Source: Ruminococcus sp.
Lineage (GTDB): Bacteria; Bacillota; Clostridia; Oscillospirales; Ruminococcaceae
Length of the DNA stretch: 64,000 nt
Assembly: GCA_017525915.1 (NCBI GenBank)
Contig: JAFXSC010000020.1
Location: 1-64,000, forward strand
Reading direction: 5' to 3'
Shown here: one piece after another, positions 50,897 to 58,801 of the stretch
Position numbering within the stretch: the first letter of the stretch is position 1
Layout: each line of letters opens with the position of its first letter
Position numbers and translations under genes: made by a program
The notes under the pieces: model-generated
Told to the model about the DNA's origin: nothing
Database searches by the model: none
The model's input: only the letters and a program-made list of their open reading frames with translations

Positions 50897-51349
50897 GTGG
50901 CAAGACCTGCGATATCTGCGAAGACGACTGCCAAGCACCTTACGAAGTCGGAAACAGACGCAAAACTCGGCACTGAGGAAAAGCTCAAGGGCAGAGGCGA
51001 CAAGCTTCGTCCGCCGAAGTACCTAACGGCTGCTCAGAAGAAGATATTCAAGTTCATTGTCAGGGAACTGGAGGGGGCTGAGATACTCGGCAACCTCGAT
51101 GTCTATGTTCTGACTGAGTGCAGCATAGCACTTGACCGTATGCAGGAGATAGAGAGCCGCATCAACGAAGAACCGCATAACATACTCAACGACAAGCTCC
51201 TCCAGTCAAAAGACAGATATTTGAAGTCCTTCTTCCGCTGCTGTAATGAGCTGTGTCTCAGCCCTCAGAGCAGGGCAAAGATGGGTAATCTTAACTTGCA
51301 GGCTAAGGAGGAAAATCCGCTGATAAAGGCACTTCTGGAAGATGAATGA
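50897..51349 (+). CDS. Terminase small subunit, P27 family
   Basis: The 150-residue protein begins at GTG 50897 (AGAGGTGAAA upstream) and follows the P27 pattern: basic start, PPKYLTAAQKKIFKFIVREL, LGNLDVYVLTECSIALDRM and LSPQSRAKMGNL. It recognises the packaging site and loads the large subunit. A strong hairpin terminator follows it. Confidence 0.88.
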   Translation: MARPAISAKTTAKHLTKSETDAKLGTEEKLKGRGDKLRPPKYLTAAQKKIFKFIVRELEGAEILGNLDVYVLTECSIALDRMQEIESRINEEPHNILNDKLLQSKDRYLKSFFRCCNELCLSPQSRAKMGNLNLQAKEENPLIKALLEDE

Positions 51350-51357
51350 TGCTTGAA

Positions 51358-51402
51358 AGCATTTGCTGAGGACACTGATGTCCTTAGCAAATGCTGTTTT
51401 TA
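51358..51402 (+). terminator. Terminator-like hairpin after the small terminase gene
   Basis: AGCATTTGCTGAGGAC (51358-51373) pairs with GTCCTTAGCAAATGCT (51380-51395), followed by GTTTTTAT. It lies inside the packaging-head operon. Confidence 0.9.
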
Positions 51403-51429
51403 TATCCAAGCGGAAGGAGACAAGTGCAG

Positions 51430-51591
51430 ATGAGCAAAGAATGGTTCATGGACTATGCCGCCCACCGGCTCAGGCTGATAATTCTTGAACAGGAACGGCT
51501 TGAAATGCGGTACTGTCACCTGTCTGATGGTGCAAGGGGCGACATGGCTGTTTCTATAATTGATGATCTTTATGATATTATTCACGCATAA
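51430..51591 (+). CDS. Small hypothetical protein between terminase subunits
   Basis: The 53-residue helical protein (SKEWFMDYAAHRLRLIILEQ) starts at ATG 51430 after GGAAGGAGA. It is enclosed by two terminator-like hairpins. Function unknown. Confidence 0.6.
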   Translation: MSKEWFMDYAAHRLRLIILEQERLEMRYCHLSDGARGDMAVSIIDDLYDIIHA

Positions 51592-51601
51592 ATAACATAT
51601 T

Positions 51602-51633
51602 GCCGTCTGAGTGATCAGGCGGTTTTCTTATAC
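51602..51633 (+). terminator. Terminator-like hairpin before the large terminase gene
   Basis: GCCGTCTGA pairs with TCAGGCGGT around GTGA (one G-T pair), followed by TTTCTTAT. Confidence 0.75.
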
Positions 51634-51638
51634 CCGTT

Positions 51639-51656
51639 TGTGCAGTCAACTGCACA
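51639..51656. repeat. 18-bp palindromic repeat, copy 3
   Basis: TGTGCAGTCAACTGCACA, same orientation as copy 2, ends 5 bases before the AAGGAGG site of the large terminase. Confidence 0.9.
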
Positions 51657-51676
51657 GAGAAAGGAGGTGACCGCGA

Positions 51677-53380
51677 ATTGACATAGTAAAAAACAGCCGG
51701 GCGTACAAGTATGCGCTGTGGTGTGCAGAAGTCGATAATCATTATGTCGGCCGGTATGTCAAGCGGCAGGCGGAGCAGTGGCTTGCTGTCGCTGACGGTA
51801 AAAGCGCTGCGGCATATGTCTGTGAGAAACGCTGGAAGAAGATAACAAAGCTCCTGAAGCTTATCATGCACCCGGATCTCGGTCACTCCATGTATGAGGG
51901 GCTTGAAGATTACGCGGTGCTTTTCATTTATGCCCTGTTCTGTACCAAGCGCAAGAGCGATGACCTGCGCTATTATGAGACCGGGCTTTTAGAGATCGCG
52001 AGGAAGAACTTCAAAACGTTCACCTCGGCGGTCATTTTTATTATCGGACTTCTGACGGAGCCGCAGTTCAGCCGTTTTTTCAGCGTTGCTCCTGACCTTA
52101 AACTGTCAAGCGAGCTGCATAATGCTGTAAAGAAGATAATAAAATCCAGTCCGTACATAGCTGATGAGAAGATATTCAAGCTGATGCGGAAGGAAGTTCG
52201 CTGCAAGCTTACTGAATCCGAGTACACGCCGCTTGCATACTCTCAGGACAGGCTCGATGGTAAGCAGGCGAATATGTTCCTTGCTGACGAGTGCGGAGAT
52301 ATGGACAATTATCCCATTGAGGCAATGCGCTCATCGCAGATAGCACTCAGAGAGAAACTTGGTATCATCATATCAACGCAGTATCCAAATGATAATAATG
52401 CTATGATAGACGAGATCGACAAGTCAAAGAAGGCACTTGACGGTCTGAACGACTTCGAGAAGCGTTTCTCGCTGCTGTACGAGCCTGACGATGAGTACAA
52501 GACAGGTGATATCTGGCAGACCTCGGACATTGCACTATATCAGGCAAATCCTGCGGCATATGCACATGACTATATATTCGACGAGCTGCGGAAAAAACGG
52601 CAGGAAGCTATCATCTATGAGAACAGCCGTGCGAACTTCCTTTGTAAGCACATGAATATCCTTTACAAAGGACTCGGCGTTGAGGGCTTTGTAGACATAG
52701 CGAAGGTAAAGCTCTGTGCTGCTCCTGCCGATGTGGATTTCTGGAGTGGCAGACAAGTCTATGTAGGGCTTGATCTGTCGCAGACAGATGATAATACATC
52801 AGTCGCTATGGTGACATATGACGATATCGAGGATATGATATATGCCAAAGTATGGGGATTTATCCCGGCTGACAGCATAGAAAAGAAATCGCAGAAGGAA
52901 AAGGTGGATTATAACAGGCTTATCGAGAGCGGAGAATGCTTCGCGTGCGGTGATGAAGTAATAGATTACGGCTATGTCGAGCGATTTGTTCAGGAAATAT
53001 CTGAAAAATACGGCGTAGAGGCAGTGCAACTCGGTTATGACCGCTACAACGCTATATCAACGGTCCAGAAGCTTGAAAGTTCCGAAGAACCTATCGAGTG
53101 CGTCGAGATCAAGCAGCATTCAAGCCTGCTTCATCGTCCTACTAAGCTCCTGAGGGAGAGGATCCTGAGCCAGAGGTTCAGATATGAAGTCAATAGGATG
53201 CTTGAGATCAACTTTGAGAATGCAAGATGCACAAAAGATACTAACCTCAATCAGTATGTCAACAAAAAGAAGTCTGCGGGCAAGGTGGATATGGTCGTAT
53301 CGCTGATAAATGCGCTGTACCTCTTGCAGGTGAATGTTCTCGATAACATGGAGCAGGGCTTCGGATGTCAGATAATATGA
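51677..53380 (+). CDS. Terminase large subunit, apparent AUU start
   Basis: The 567-residue packaging motor has a Walker A-like ARKNFKT at about residues 108-114, Walker B FLADE near residue 202 and a nuclease half with VYVGLDLSQTDDNTSVAM and VDMVVSLINALYLL. The first ATG is at 51866, but homology-like terminase sequence (KNSRAYKYALWCAE, YVKRQAEQWLAVADGK) runs back to 51677 with no ATG, GTG or TTG. The only CTG (51722) has no ribosome site. ATT 51677 is 9 bases from GGAGG of a strong AAGGAGGTGA, so I take it as the start. Confidence 0.88.
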   Translation: MDIVKNSRAYKYALWCAEVDNHYVGRYVKRQAEQWLAVADGKSAAAYVCEKRWKKITKLLKLIMHPDLGHSMYEGLEDYAVLFIYALFCTKRKSDDLRYYETGLLEIARKNFKTFTSAVIFIIGLLTEPQFSRFFSVAPDLKLSSELHNAVKKIIKSSPYIADEKIFKLMRKEVRCKLTESEYTPLAYSQDRLDGKQANMFLADECGDMDNYPIEAMRSSQIALREKLGIIISTQYPNDNNAMIDEIDKSKKALDGLNDFEKRFSLLYEPDDEYKTGDIWQTSDIALYQANPAAYAHDYIFDELRKKRQEAIIYENSRANFLCKHMNILYKGLGVEGFVDIAKVKLCAAPADVDFWSGRQVYVGLDLSQTDDNTSVAMVTYDDIEDMIYAKVWGFIPADSIEKKSQKEKVDYNRLIESGECFACGDEVIDYGYVERFVQEISEKYGVEAVQLGYDRYNAISTVQKLESSEEPIECVEIKQHSSLLHRPTKLLRERILSQRFRYEVNRMLEINFENARCTKDTNLNQYVNKKKSAGKVDMVVSLINALYLLQVNVLDNMEQGFGCQII

Positions 53381-53386
53381 AAGGAT

Positions 53387-54898
53387 GTGGTAAAAATAGG
53401 ACTTTTCAGAAGAAAAAAGAAGCAGGAAATAAGGGCGGATACCCCTCAGAATGCTGAGACATCTATACTTACATTTTTCGGCATCACTGGCGAGCTGACC
53501 CGTGAGGCTGCACTCAGTATCCCGACCGTTTCAGCCTGTATAAACAAGATCGGCGATACTATTTCACGCCTTCCTGTTAAGCTGTACCGCAAAGACGGCG
53601 AGGAGGTCAATGAAATATCTGACGACCCGAGAATAAAGCTGCTCAACGGCAGCACCGGCGATACTCTCAGCACTGTTGATATGTGGAAGGCGGCTGTTGA
53701 GGATTATTATCTCGGACGCGGTGCTTGGATATACGTCAACAGCAGCGGTCTGGGCGCCCGAAGTCTGCACTATGTTGACAGCACGAATGTGAGCTTTCTG
53801 TGCAATCAGGACCCTATCTTCAAAGCCTTCCGAGTACAGATAAATGCTCAGACCTACTATGATTTTCAGTTCATTAAGCTACTGCGAAAGACCAGGGACG
53901 GCTATACGAATATACCGCTGCAAACGGAAGCCTCCGCTATACTTTCGGCGGCGTGGAATTCTTTGAAGCTGGAAAATATGATGAACTCCAACGGCGGATG
54001 CAAGCCGGGCTTCCTGAAATCTAAGAACCGCCTTTCGGACGCTGCAATTGCTTCTATCAAGAAAGGATACGCCAGAGTATATGACAATGAAGACAACCGT
54101 GAAAAGGTACTCGTTCTCAACGACGGTATCGACTTCGAGGCTATCTCATCAACGGCGGCAGAGCTCCAGATGAACGAGAACAAGAAGACCAACAGCATTG
54201 AGATATGCAAGCTTTTCGGCTTTCCGCACACGGTCATTGACGGCGGAGCTTCCGAAGACGATAACAAAAAGTTTATCTCGTCGGTCATATCCGTTCTCAA
54301 TCAGATTGAGACTGAACTCGACAACGTTCTTTTGCTGGAATCCGAGAAGGAGCAGGGTTACTACTGGGCGTTCGACACGAAGGAACTCACGCGCGGCAGT
54401 CTGAAGGAGCGTTACGATGCTTACGAGATAGCCGTCCGGAACAATATCCTTCAGGTGGACGAGATACGCCGTGAGGAGGACTACGAGCCGCTCGGCTTCA
54501 ACTTCGTGAAGCTTGGCTTGCAGGACGTTCTCCTCAATCCCGAGACAATGGACGTTTTCACGCCTAATACAGGTCAGACAAAGAATCTGCTTACCGGGGA
54601 GGAGAGAGCTGACGATATTGAACTGCGTTTCAATCCAAATCACGATGACAGGGGCAGATTTGCTTCCGGTGGCGGCGGAGGCTCTGCTAAAAAGAACTTG
54701 ACAAAAAAATCATCAGGTGCTAAAATAGGAAAAAAGGAACTCAGAGACATTACTTCCCAGATCAATACATATTTCAGCAAACGATATGAAGGCAAGACAG
54801 CGGGTATATACTATTCAGGTGAATACTCCAAAGTATATGAGTTCGATATTTTTGGCTATGATGATTATCATTTCAATAAAGCTAAAAAAATCAAGTAG
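53387..54898 (+). CDS. Phage portal protein with foreign C-terminal extension
   Basis: Residues 1-410 of 503 are an HK97-type portal: SIPTVSACINKIGDTISRLP, LYRKDG, AAVEDYYLGRGAWIYV, and FGFPHTVIDGG. Residues about 415-436 are FNPNHDDRGRFASGGGGGSA, a linker seen in Firmicute phage proteins that carry variable C-terminal domains. Residues 437-503 (KKELRDITSQINTYFSKRYE to the end) are AT-rich in DNA and unlike portal. They may be an effector. The start is GTG 53387 with AAAGG only two to three bases away, so the start is less certain. Confidence 0.88.
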   Translation: MVKIGLFRRKKKQEIRADTPQNAETSILTFFGITGELTREAALSIPTVSACINKIGDTISRLPVKLYRKDGEEVNEISDDPRIKLLNGSTGDTLSTVDMWKAAVEDYYLGRGAWIYVNSSGLGARSLHYVDSTNVSFLCNQDPIFKAFRVQINAQTYYDFQFIKLLRKTRDGYTNIPLQTEASAILSAAWNSLKLENMMNSNGGCKPGFLKSKNRLSDAAIASIKKGYARVYDNEDNREKVLVLNDGIDFEAISSTAAELQMNENKKTNSIEICKLFGFPHTVIDGGASEDDNKKFISSVISVLNQIETELDNVLLLESEKEQGYYWAFDTKELTRGSLKERYDAYEIAVRNNILQVDEIRREEDYEPLGFNFVKLGLQDVLLNPETMDVFTPNTGQTKNLLTGEERADDIELRFNPNHDDRGRFASGGGGGSAKKNLTKKSSGAKIGKKELRDITSQINTYFSKRYEGKTAGIYYSGEYSKVYEFDIFGYDDYHFNKAKKIK

Positions 54899-54906
54899 GT
54901 GGTTTT

Positions 54907-55122
54907 ATGAGCAAATTAGAAAAGCTGTTAAAGAATGTTCCCGATTCGTATCCTGACTTTGTGATTGGAATGAAGGCGTTTCTTGAAGGTGAAGAAGAAA
55001 TCACTGAAAAAATCATCAAGTATATGCAGAATCACCCTGATGCCACTACAAGCGAAATACTGAAATATCATACAAGTATTGATAATTCACCCGAGATTGA
55101 GATTATTGATGACGAAAAATAA
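54907..55122 (+). CDS. Small acidic protein after the portal extension (possible immunity protein)
   Basis: The 71-residue protein (KLEKLLKNVPDSYPDFVIGM; EEEITEKIIKYMQNHPDATT) is acidic and helical, as AT-rich as the portal extension and 8 bases from it. I do not recognise it. The pairing of a variable C-terminal domain with a small acidic neighbour resembles toxin-immunity pairs, which is inference only. A terminator-like hairpin follows. Confidence 0.6.
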   Translation: MSKLEKLLKNVPDSYPDFVIGMKAFLEGEEEITEKIIKYMQNHPDATTSEILKYHTSIDNSPEIEIIDDEK

Positions 55123-55127
55123 TAGAT

Positions 55128-55160
55128 AAACTGTTCTCAGCCGAGGACGGTTTTCTTATG
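55128..55160 (+). terminator. Terminator-like hairpin
   Basis: CTGTTCTC pairs with GAGGACGG around AGCC (two G-T pairs), followed by TTTTCTTA. Confidence 0.7.
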
Positions 55161-55182
55161 CCCATTTGAAGGAGGTGAGGAA

Positions 55183-55416
55183 ATGGACGACTGGAAGGAC
55201 AGGCTGAAAACTGAGTACGCTCAGACAAAGGAGCGCTACGAAAAGCTGAAAGCATACAACAACAAGAAAGAAGTCGAATCAAATCTTATGGGTGACGTTG
55301 TGAAGAAGCAGGAAGATTACTACAACGGTCGCCTTATGAAAGAGCAGCAGAGAGCCATGGGCGAATATCTTCACATACTGGAGCTTCGTGCTGAACTGGC
55401 TCACATTGATCTTTAA
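55183..55416 (+). CDS. Small helical phage protein before the protease
   Basis: The 77-residue charged protein (DDWKDRLKTEYAQTKERYEK; GRLMKEQQRAMGEYLHIL) starts at ATG 55183 after GGAGGTGAGG. Proteins of this look are common near head genes of Clostridial phages; function unknown. Confidence 0.65.
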   Translation: MDDWKDRLKTEYAQTKERYEKLKAYNNKKEVESNLMGDVVKKQEDYYNGRLMKEQQRAMGEYLHILELRAELAHIDL

Positions 55417-55427
55417 TACCGCTTACA

Positions 55428-55472
55428 AGCATTTGCAACAAGTTTGAAACTAAGTTGCAAGTGCTATTTTTA
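55428..55472 (+). terminator. Terminator-like hairpin before the protease
   Basis: AGCATTTGCAAC (55428-55439) pairs with GTTGCAAGTGCT (55454-55465), followed by ATTTTTAT. Confidence 0.85.
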
Positions 55473-55493
55473 TACCCGAAAGGAAGTGAAAGA

Positions 55494-56066
55494 ATGAAAA
55501 TAGAGATAAGAGCCGATGGAGCGCATATCAGCGGCTACGTCAATGTCACCGGCAAGCTCAGCCGTCCTGTTATAACTCCGCGAGGAAAGGTACTTGAAAC
55601 TATCGAGGAGCGCGCTTTCGGCGAAGCGATAAAAAAGAGCGGCGATATCAGCGTTACCCTCGACCACGACACGGGTCACGCCTACGCGAACACAAATGAC
55701 GGCACTCTGACGCTGAAGGAGGACGCTATCGGACTTCATGCCGATGTGCTCATCACCGATGAGACCGTTATCGAGATGGCTCGCAGGGGCAAGCTCCGGG
55801 GCTGGTCGTTCGGTATGTACAACGTGCAGGACGAAATGGAGAGCCGCGGCACAGATGAGCTTCCGATACGTCACGTCAAGGGGCTGATGCTCGACCATGT
55901 ATCGCTTATCAAGGACAAGGTCCCGTGTTACGCTGCGACATCTGTCGAGTGCAGAGCCGGTGAGGATATCGACCTTGAAGTGCGCGGACTTGACATCGAG
56001 CCGGAACTGATAATTCAAAACAAGCCTGATTACTCTGAGTATGAGGCACGAATAAAGGCACTATAA
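55494..56066 (+). CDS. HK97 family prohead protease
   Basis: The 190-residue protein has the family pattern: HISGYVNVTGKLSRPV, IEERAFGEAI, VTLDHDTGHAYANTNDGTL with the catalytic His, LRGWSFGMYNV with the catalytic Ser, and LDHVSLIKDKVPCYAATSVE. It cleaves the scaffold part of the capsid protein during head maturation. ATG 55494 follows AAAGGAAGTG. Confidence 0.95.
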   Translation: MKIEIRADGAHISGYVNVTGKLSRPVITPRGKVLETIEERAFGEAIKKSGDISVTLDHDTGHAYANTNDGTLTLKEDAIGLHADVLITDETVIEMARRGKLRGWSFGMYNVQDEMESRGTDELPIRHVKGLMLDHVSLIKDKVPCYAATSVECRAGEDIDLEVRGLDIEPELIIQNKPDYSEYEARIKAL

Positions 56067-56073
56067 AAGCCTT

Positions 56074-56091
56074 TGTGCAGTTGACTGCACA
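56074..56091. repeat. 18-bp palindromic repeat, copy 4
   Basis: TGTGCAGTTGACTGCACA, same orientation as copy 1, lies 7 bases after the protease stop and before another hairpin. Confidence 0.9.
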
Positions 56092-56106
56092 GCTAATACG
56101 TTAAAA

Positions 56107-56152
56107 AGCGTTTGCAACCGACAAGAATGTCGGTCGCAGGCGCTATTTTTAT
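56107..56152 (+). terminator. Terminator-like hairpin before the capsid gene
   Basis: AGCG-TTTGC-ACCGACA pairs with TGTCGGT-GCA-GGCGCT around AGAA, with one bulge, followed by ATTTTTAT. Confidence 0.8.
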
Positions 56153-56175
56153 ATCTAAAACAAGGAGGAAAAATA

Positions 56176-57330
56176 ATGAAAAAGCTTATCGAAAGAAGAG
56201 CCGGACTTCTGGCTCTCCTCAATTCCATGCTGGAAGCGGTCAAGACCGAGAACAGAGCCTTTACCGAAGAGGAAGCAAAAAAGTTCAACGACACAGAGGC
56301 AGAGATCAAGTCGCTTGACGCTACGATTAAGGCTGAGGAAAGAGCAAAGGGCATCACTGAGATCAAGGTACCTGAGTCGGCTCCTGCAACTCCGCAGGCT
56401 ACAAAAGAAGAGCTTGAGGAGAGAGCATTCGCGGACTTCATTACCGGCAAGATAACCGAGATGAGAAGCGGCGAACAGAATATCGACTGGACGAACGGTG
56501 CTTCAACAGTTCCTACATCAATTGCAAAGCGTATTATCGACGCAGTAGTTGATATCTGTCCAATCCTCGCCGGAGCTGAAGTATACCACGAGAAGGGCAC
56601 GCTGAAAATGCCCAAGTGGACAAAGGCGAACAGCACTCACGATGTAACAGTAGCTTATGCAACAGAATTCACACCGCTCACTGCTGACAGCGGCAAGTTC
56701 GCTTCGATTGATCTCGGAGGCTATCTTGCAGGCGCACTTGTACTTATCGGAAAAAGTGTTATCAACAGCTCTGCTGTCAATGTAACACAGTTCGTTATCA
56801 ATAAGATCGCCGAGAAGGTGGCTCAGTTCATTGAAGGAGAGCTGCTCAAGGGTACAGGTTCGAGTGCTGCCGAAGGTGCGACCAAGACGACAAATGTTAT
56901 TACTACGGGTACCGCGCTCACTATCGGTCTTGATGATCTCATCGCTGTGCAGGCTGCTGTAAAGAGAGCATACCAGAAGAACGCCTGCTGGACTATGAAT
57001 TCAGCAACATGGACATTCATCAAGCAGCTCAAGGATACGAACAACAGACCGCTCATAGAGCCGGATGTTTCAGCAGAGTTCCCTTACAGACTGCTTGGAA
57101 AACCTGTAAATCTCTCTGATAACATGGACGGCATCGCAGGCAACAAGCTTGCTGTGCTCTATGGCGATTACAGCGGACTTTCAGTAAACTTCCGTGAGGA
57201 TATCGGAATCGAGATACTCCGCGAAGCATACCACACTCAGCACGCTATCGGCATAGATGCATGGTTTGAGTTTGATTCCAAGGTCACAGACGAACAGAAG
57301 CTTGCCGTGCTCAAGATCAAGGCTTCGTAA
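56176..57330 (+). CDS. Major capsid protein, HK97 fold
   Basis: The 384-residue protein has an N-terminal coiled scaffold (residues 1-75: KTENRAFTEEEAKKFNDTEA), the cleavage region near residues 85-105, then the HK97 fold: PTSIAKRIIDAVVDICPILA, AGALVLIGKSVINSSAV, CWTMNSATWTFIKQLKDTN and VLYGDYSGLSVNFREDIGI. It follows the protease as usual. Confidence 0.96.
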   Translation: MKKLIERRAGLLALLNSMLEAVKTENRAFTEEEAKKFNDTEAEIKSLDATIKAEERAKGITEIKVPESAPATPQATKEELEERAFADFITGKITEMRSGEQNIDWTNGASTVPTSIAKRIIDAVVDICPILAGAEVYHEKGTLKMPKWTKANSTHDVTVAYATEFTPLTADSGKFASIDLGGYLAGALVLIGKSVINSSAVNVTQFVINKIAEKVAQFIEGELLKGTGSSAAEGATKTTNVITTGTALTIGLDDLIAVQAAVKRAYQKNACWTMNSATWTFIKQLKDTNNRPLIEPDVSAEFPYRLLGKPVNLSDNMDGIAGNKLAVLYGDYSGLSVNFREDIGIEILREAYHTQHAIGIDAWFEFDSKVTDEQKLAVLKIKAS

Positions 57331-57339
57331 ATCGAATAG

Positions 57340-57368
57340 GCGGACAGGCAAGAGCTTGTCCGCTTTAT
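57340..57368 (+). terminator. Terminator-like hairpin after the capsid gene
   Basis: GCGGACAGGCAA pairs with TTGTCCGC around AGAGC (imperfect), followed by TTTATTCT. Confidence 0.65.
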
Positions 57369-57385
57369 TCTGAATGAAAGGCGGC

Positions 57386-57685
57386 ATGAGTATGAAGATA
57401 AGTGAACTTACTGCGGCAATGGTAAAGGACTTTACCGGCATATCAGACGAGGACAGCGACGATATTGTCGGAACTCTTCTCATGCCTGCTGCAAAGGCAT
57501 ATATAGTTGGATATACCGGGCTTACCGAAGAACAGCTCGACGACCACGACGACCTCGCGGCAGCTTTCTGTGTGCTTGTGAACGATATGTTCACGAATAG
57601 GGACTATACTATCAGTTCCCACAGGCAGCTATCACCGACGGTGAAGAATATCCTTAGTATGTACGCTGTTAATCATCTGGGGTGA
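57386..57685 (+). CDS. Head-tail connector protein (gp6-like)
   Basis: The 99-residue acidic helical protein has MKISELTAAMVKDFTGISDE, VGTLLMPAAKAYIVGYTGL and AAAFCVLVNDMFTNRDY, the common pattern of DNA-packaging connector proteins. ATG 57386 fits the AAAGG site; ATG 57392 is an alternative. Confidence 0.85.
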   Translation: MSMKISELTAAMVKDFTGISDEDSDDIVGTLLMPAAKAYIVGYTGLTEEQLDDHDDLAAAFCVLVNDMFTNRDYTISSHRQLSPTVKNILSMYAVNHLG

Positions 57686-57689
57686 TGCT

Positions 57690-58022
57690 ATGGCTTATAC
57701 GAAAAAAATAACGGTGCAGGAATACTCCGAAACCGATGACAGCATTGGAAATATGGTCAGAACATGGCAGACTCTTTTCAGTCCGTGGGCTGAGATAAGC
57801 ACTGCGACCGGTAAGGAGTATTATGAAGCGGCACAGATCAATTCTGAAAACGATGTCGTATTCAAGATAAGATATTCACGCTGCATGGCTGAAAAGCTTT
57901 CGTCTGAGCTGCGGATAATCTATAACGGAAAGTATTACGATATCAGGCGCATCGACGATGTGAACGAACAGCACAGGCAGTTTGTTATCCGGGCACAGAT
58001 AATTAACGGAGGCGGACGCTGA
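57690..58022 (+). CDS. Phage head closure protein
   Basis: The 110-residue beta-rich protein (TVQEYSETDDSIGNMVRTWQ, LFSPWAEISTATGKEYYEA, VVFKIRYS, YDIRRIDDVNEQHR) fits the head-tail stopper family of SPP1 gp16 type. It shares its stop with the start of the next gene. Confidence 0.88.
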   Translation: MAYTKKITVQEYSETDDSIGNMVRTWQTLFSPWAEISTATGKEYYEAAQINSENDVVFKIRYSRCMAEKLSSELRIIYNGKYYDIRRIDDVNEQHRQFVIRAQIINGGGR

Positions 58023-58480
58023 TGGGAAAAGGTCACAACGAGATTATAGGCTCACCGGAGGCGCTTGCAGCCGCTCTTGTAAGTGCCTGCGGAGAGTTTA
58101 CAGATGATGTAAAGCAGGAATTGGAGCAGGGAATTATAAAGATCGGTGAAGAAGCAGTTGATGAAGTCAAGAAACTCGCACCGGTATACAAGGGAAAGAA
58201 GCAAAATCGGCGAGTCACTCGGAAGGGAGAAAGCAAAAACAGAACCAAAGGAACTTATAAACGTAACTGGACTTATCGAGTTGACAGAGAGCGTGGGACT
58301 ATTCGAGTTACTGTTCATGTGAAGGGTGCAGACTATCGATTGACACATCTGCTTGAAAACGGTCATTTGACTCGTGACGGTACGACACGTTCAAAGGCAT
58401 TGCCGCATATCGGAATCGCTAACCAACACGCTGAAAAGAAAAAGGATAAGCTTCTGGAGGAGGTCACAAATGGAACTTGA
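58022..58480 (+). CDS. HK97 gp10 family tail protein
   Basis: The 152-residue protein has VKQELEQGIIKIGEEAVDEV, APVYKGKKQNRRVTR, GTYKRNWTYRV and YRLTHLLENGH, the family signature. It helps join tail tube to head. It starts on TGATG with the previous stop. Confidence 0.9.
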   Translation: MGKGHNEIIGSPEALAAALVSACGEFTDDVKQELEQGIIKIGEEAVDEVKKLAPVYKGKKQNRRVTRKGESKNRTKGTYKRNWTYRVDRERGTIRVTVHVKGADYRLTHLLENGHLTRDGTTRSKALPHIGIANQHAEKKKDKLLEEVTNGT

Positions 58481-58799
58481 TGAGATATATGCAAGGCTGA
58501 ATACTCTCGGAATTCCGGTGGCTTATCTGAAATTCAACAAGCCTCAGAGCCTTCCGTTTGCAGTCTATTATGAAGCAGGCACGGATATAAAGGGCGCTGA
58601 CGGATACAATCTTTTCCGCGATGTTACAGTGACGGTAGAGCTTTACTGCGAAAAGAAGCAACCGCAACTCGAGCGGCAGATAGAGCGTCTTTTCCGAGAA
58701 TATGAAATAGTCAAGTCAAGCGATATATACATTGAGGACGAGGATATGTTCATGACCTCGTTCACGTTCGATACCATACAATACACAGAGGAGGAATAA
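58470..58799 (+). CDS. Tail completion / minor tail protein
   Basis: The 109-residue protein (ELDEIYARLNTLGIPVAYLK, LFRDVTVTVELYCEKKQPQL, DMFMTSFTFDTIQYTEEE) matches the small tail-terminator type proteins that precede the tube protein. ATG 58470 follows GGAGGAGG and overlaps the previous gene. Confidence 0.78.
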   Translation: MELDEIYARLNTLGIPVAYLKFNKPQSLPFAVYYEAGTDIKGADGYNLFRDVTVTVELYCEKKQPQLERQIERLFREYEIVKSSDIYIEDEDMFMTSFTFDTIQYTEEE

Positions 58800-58801
58800 C
58801 A

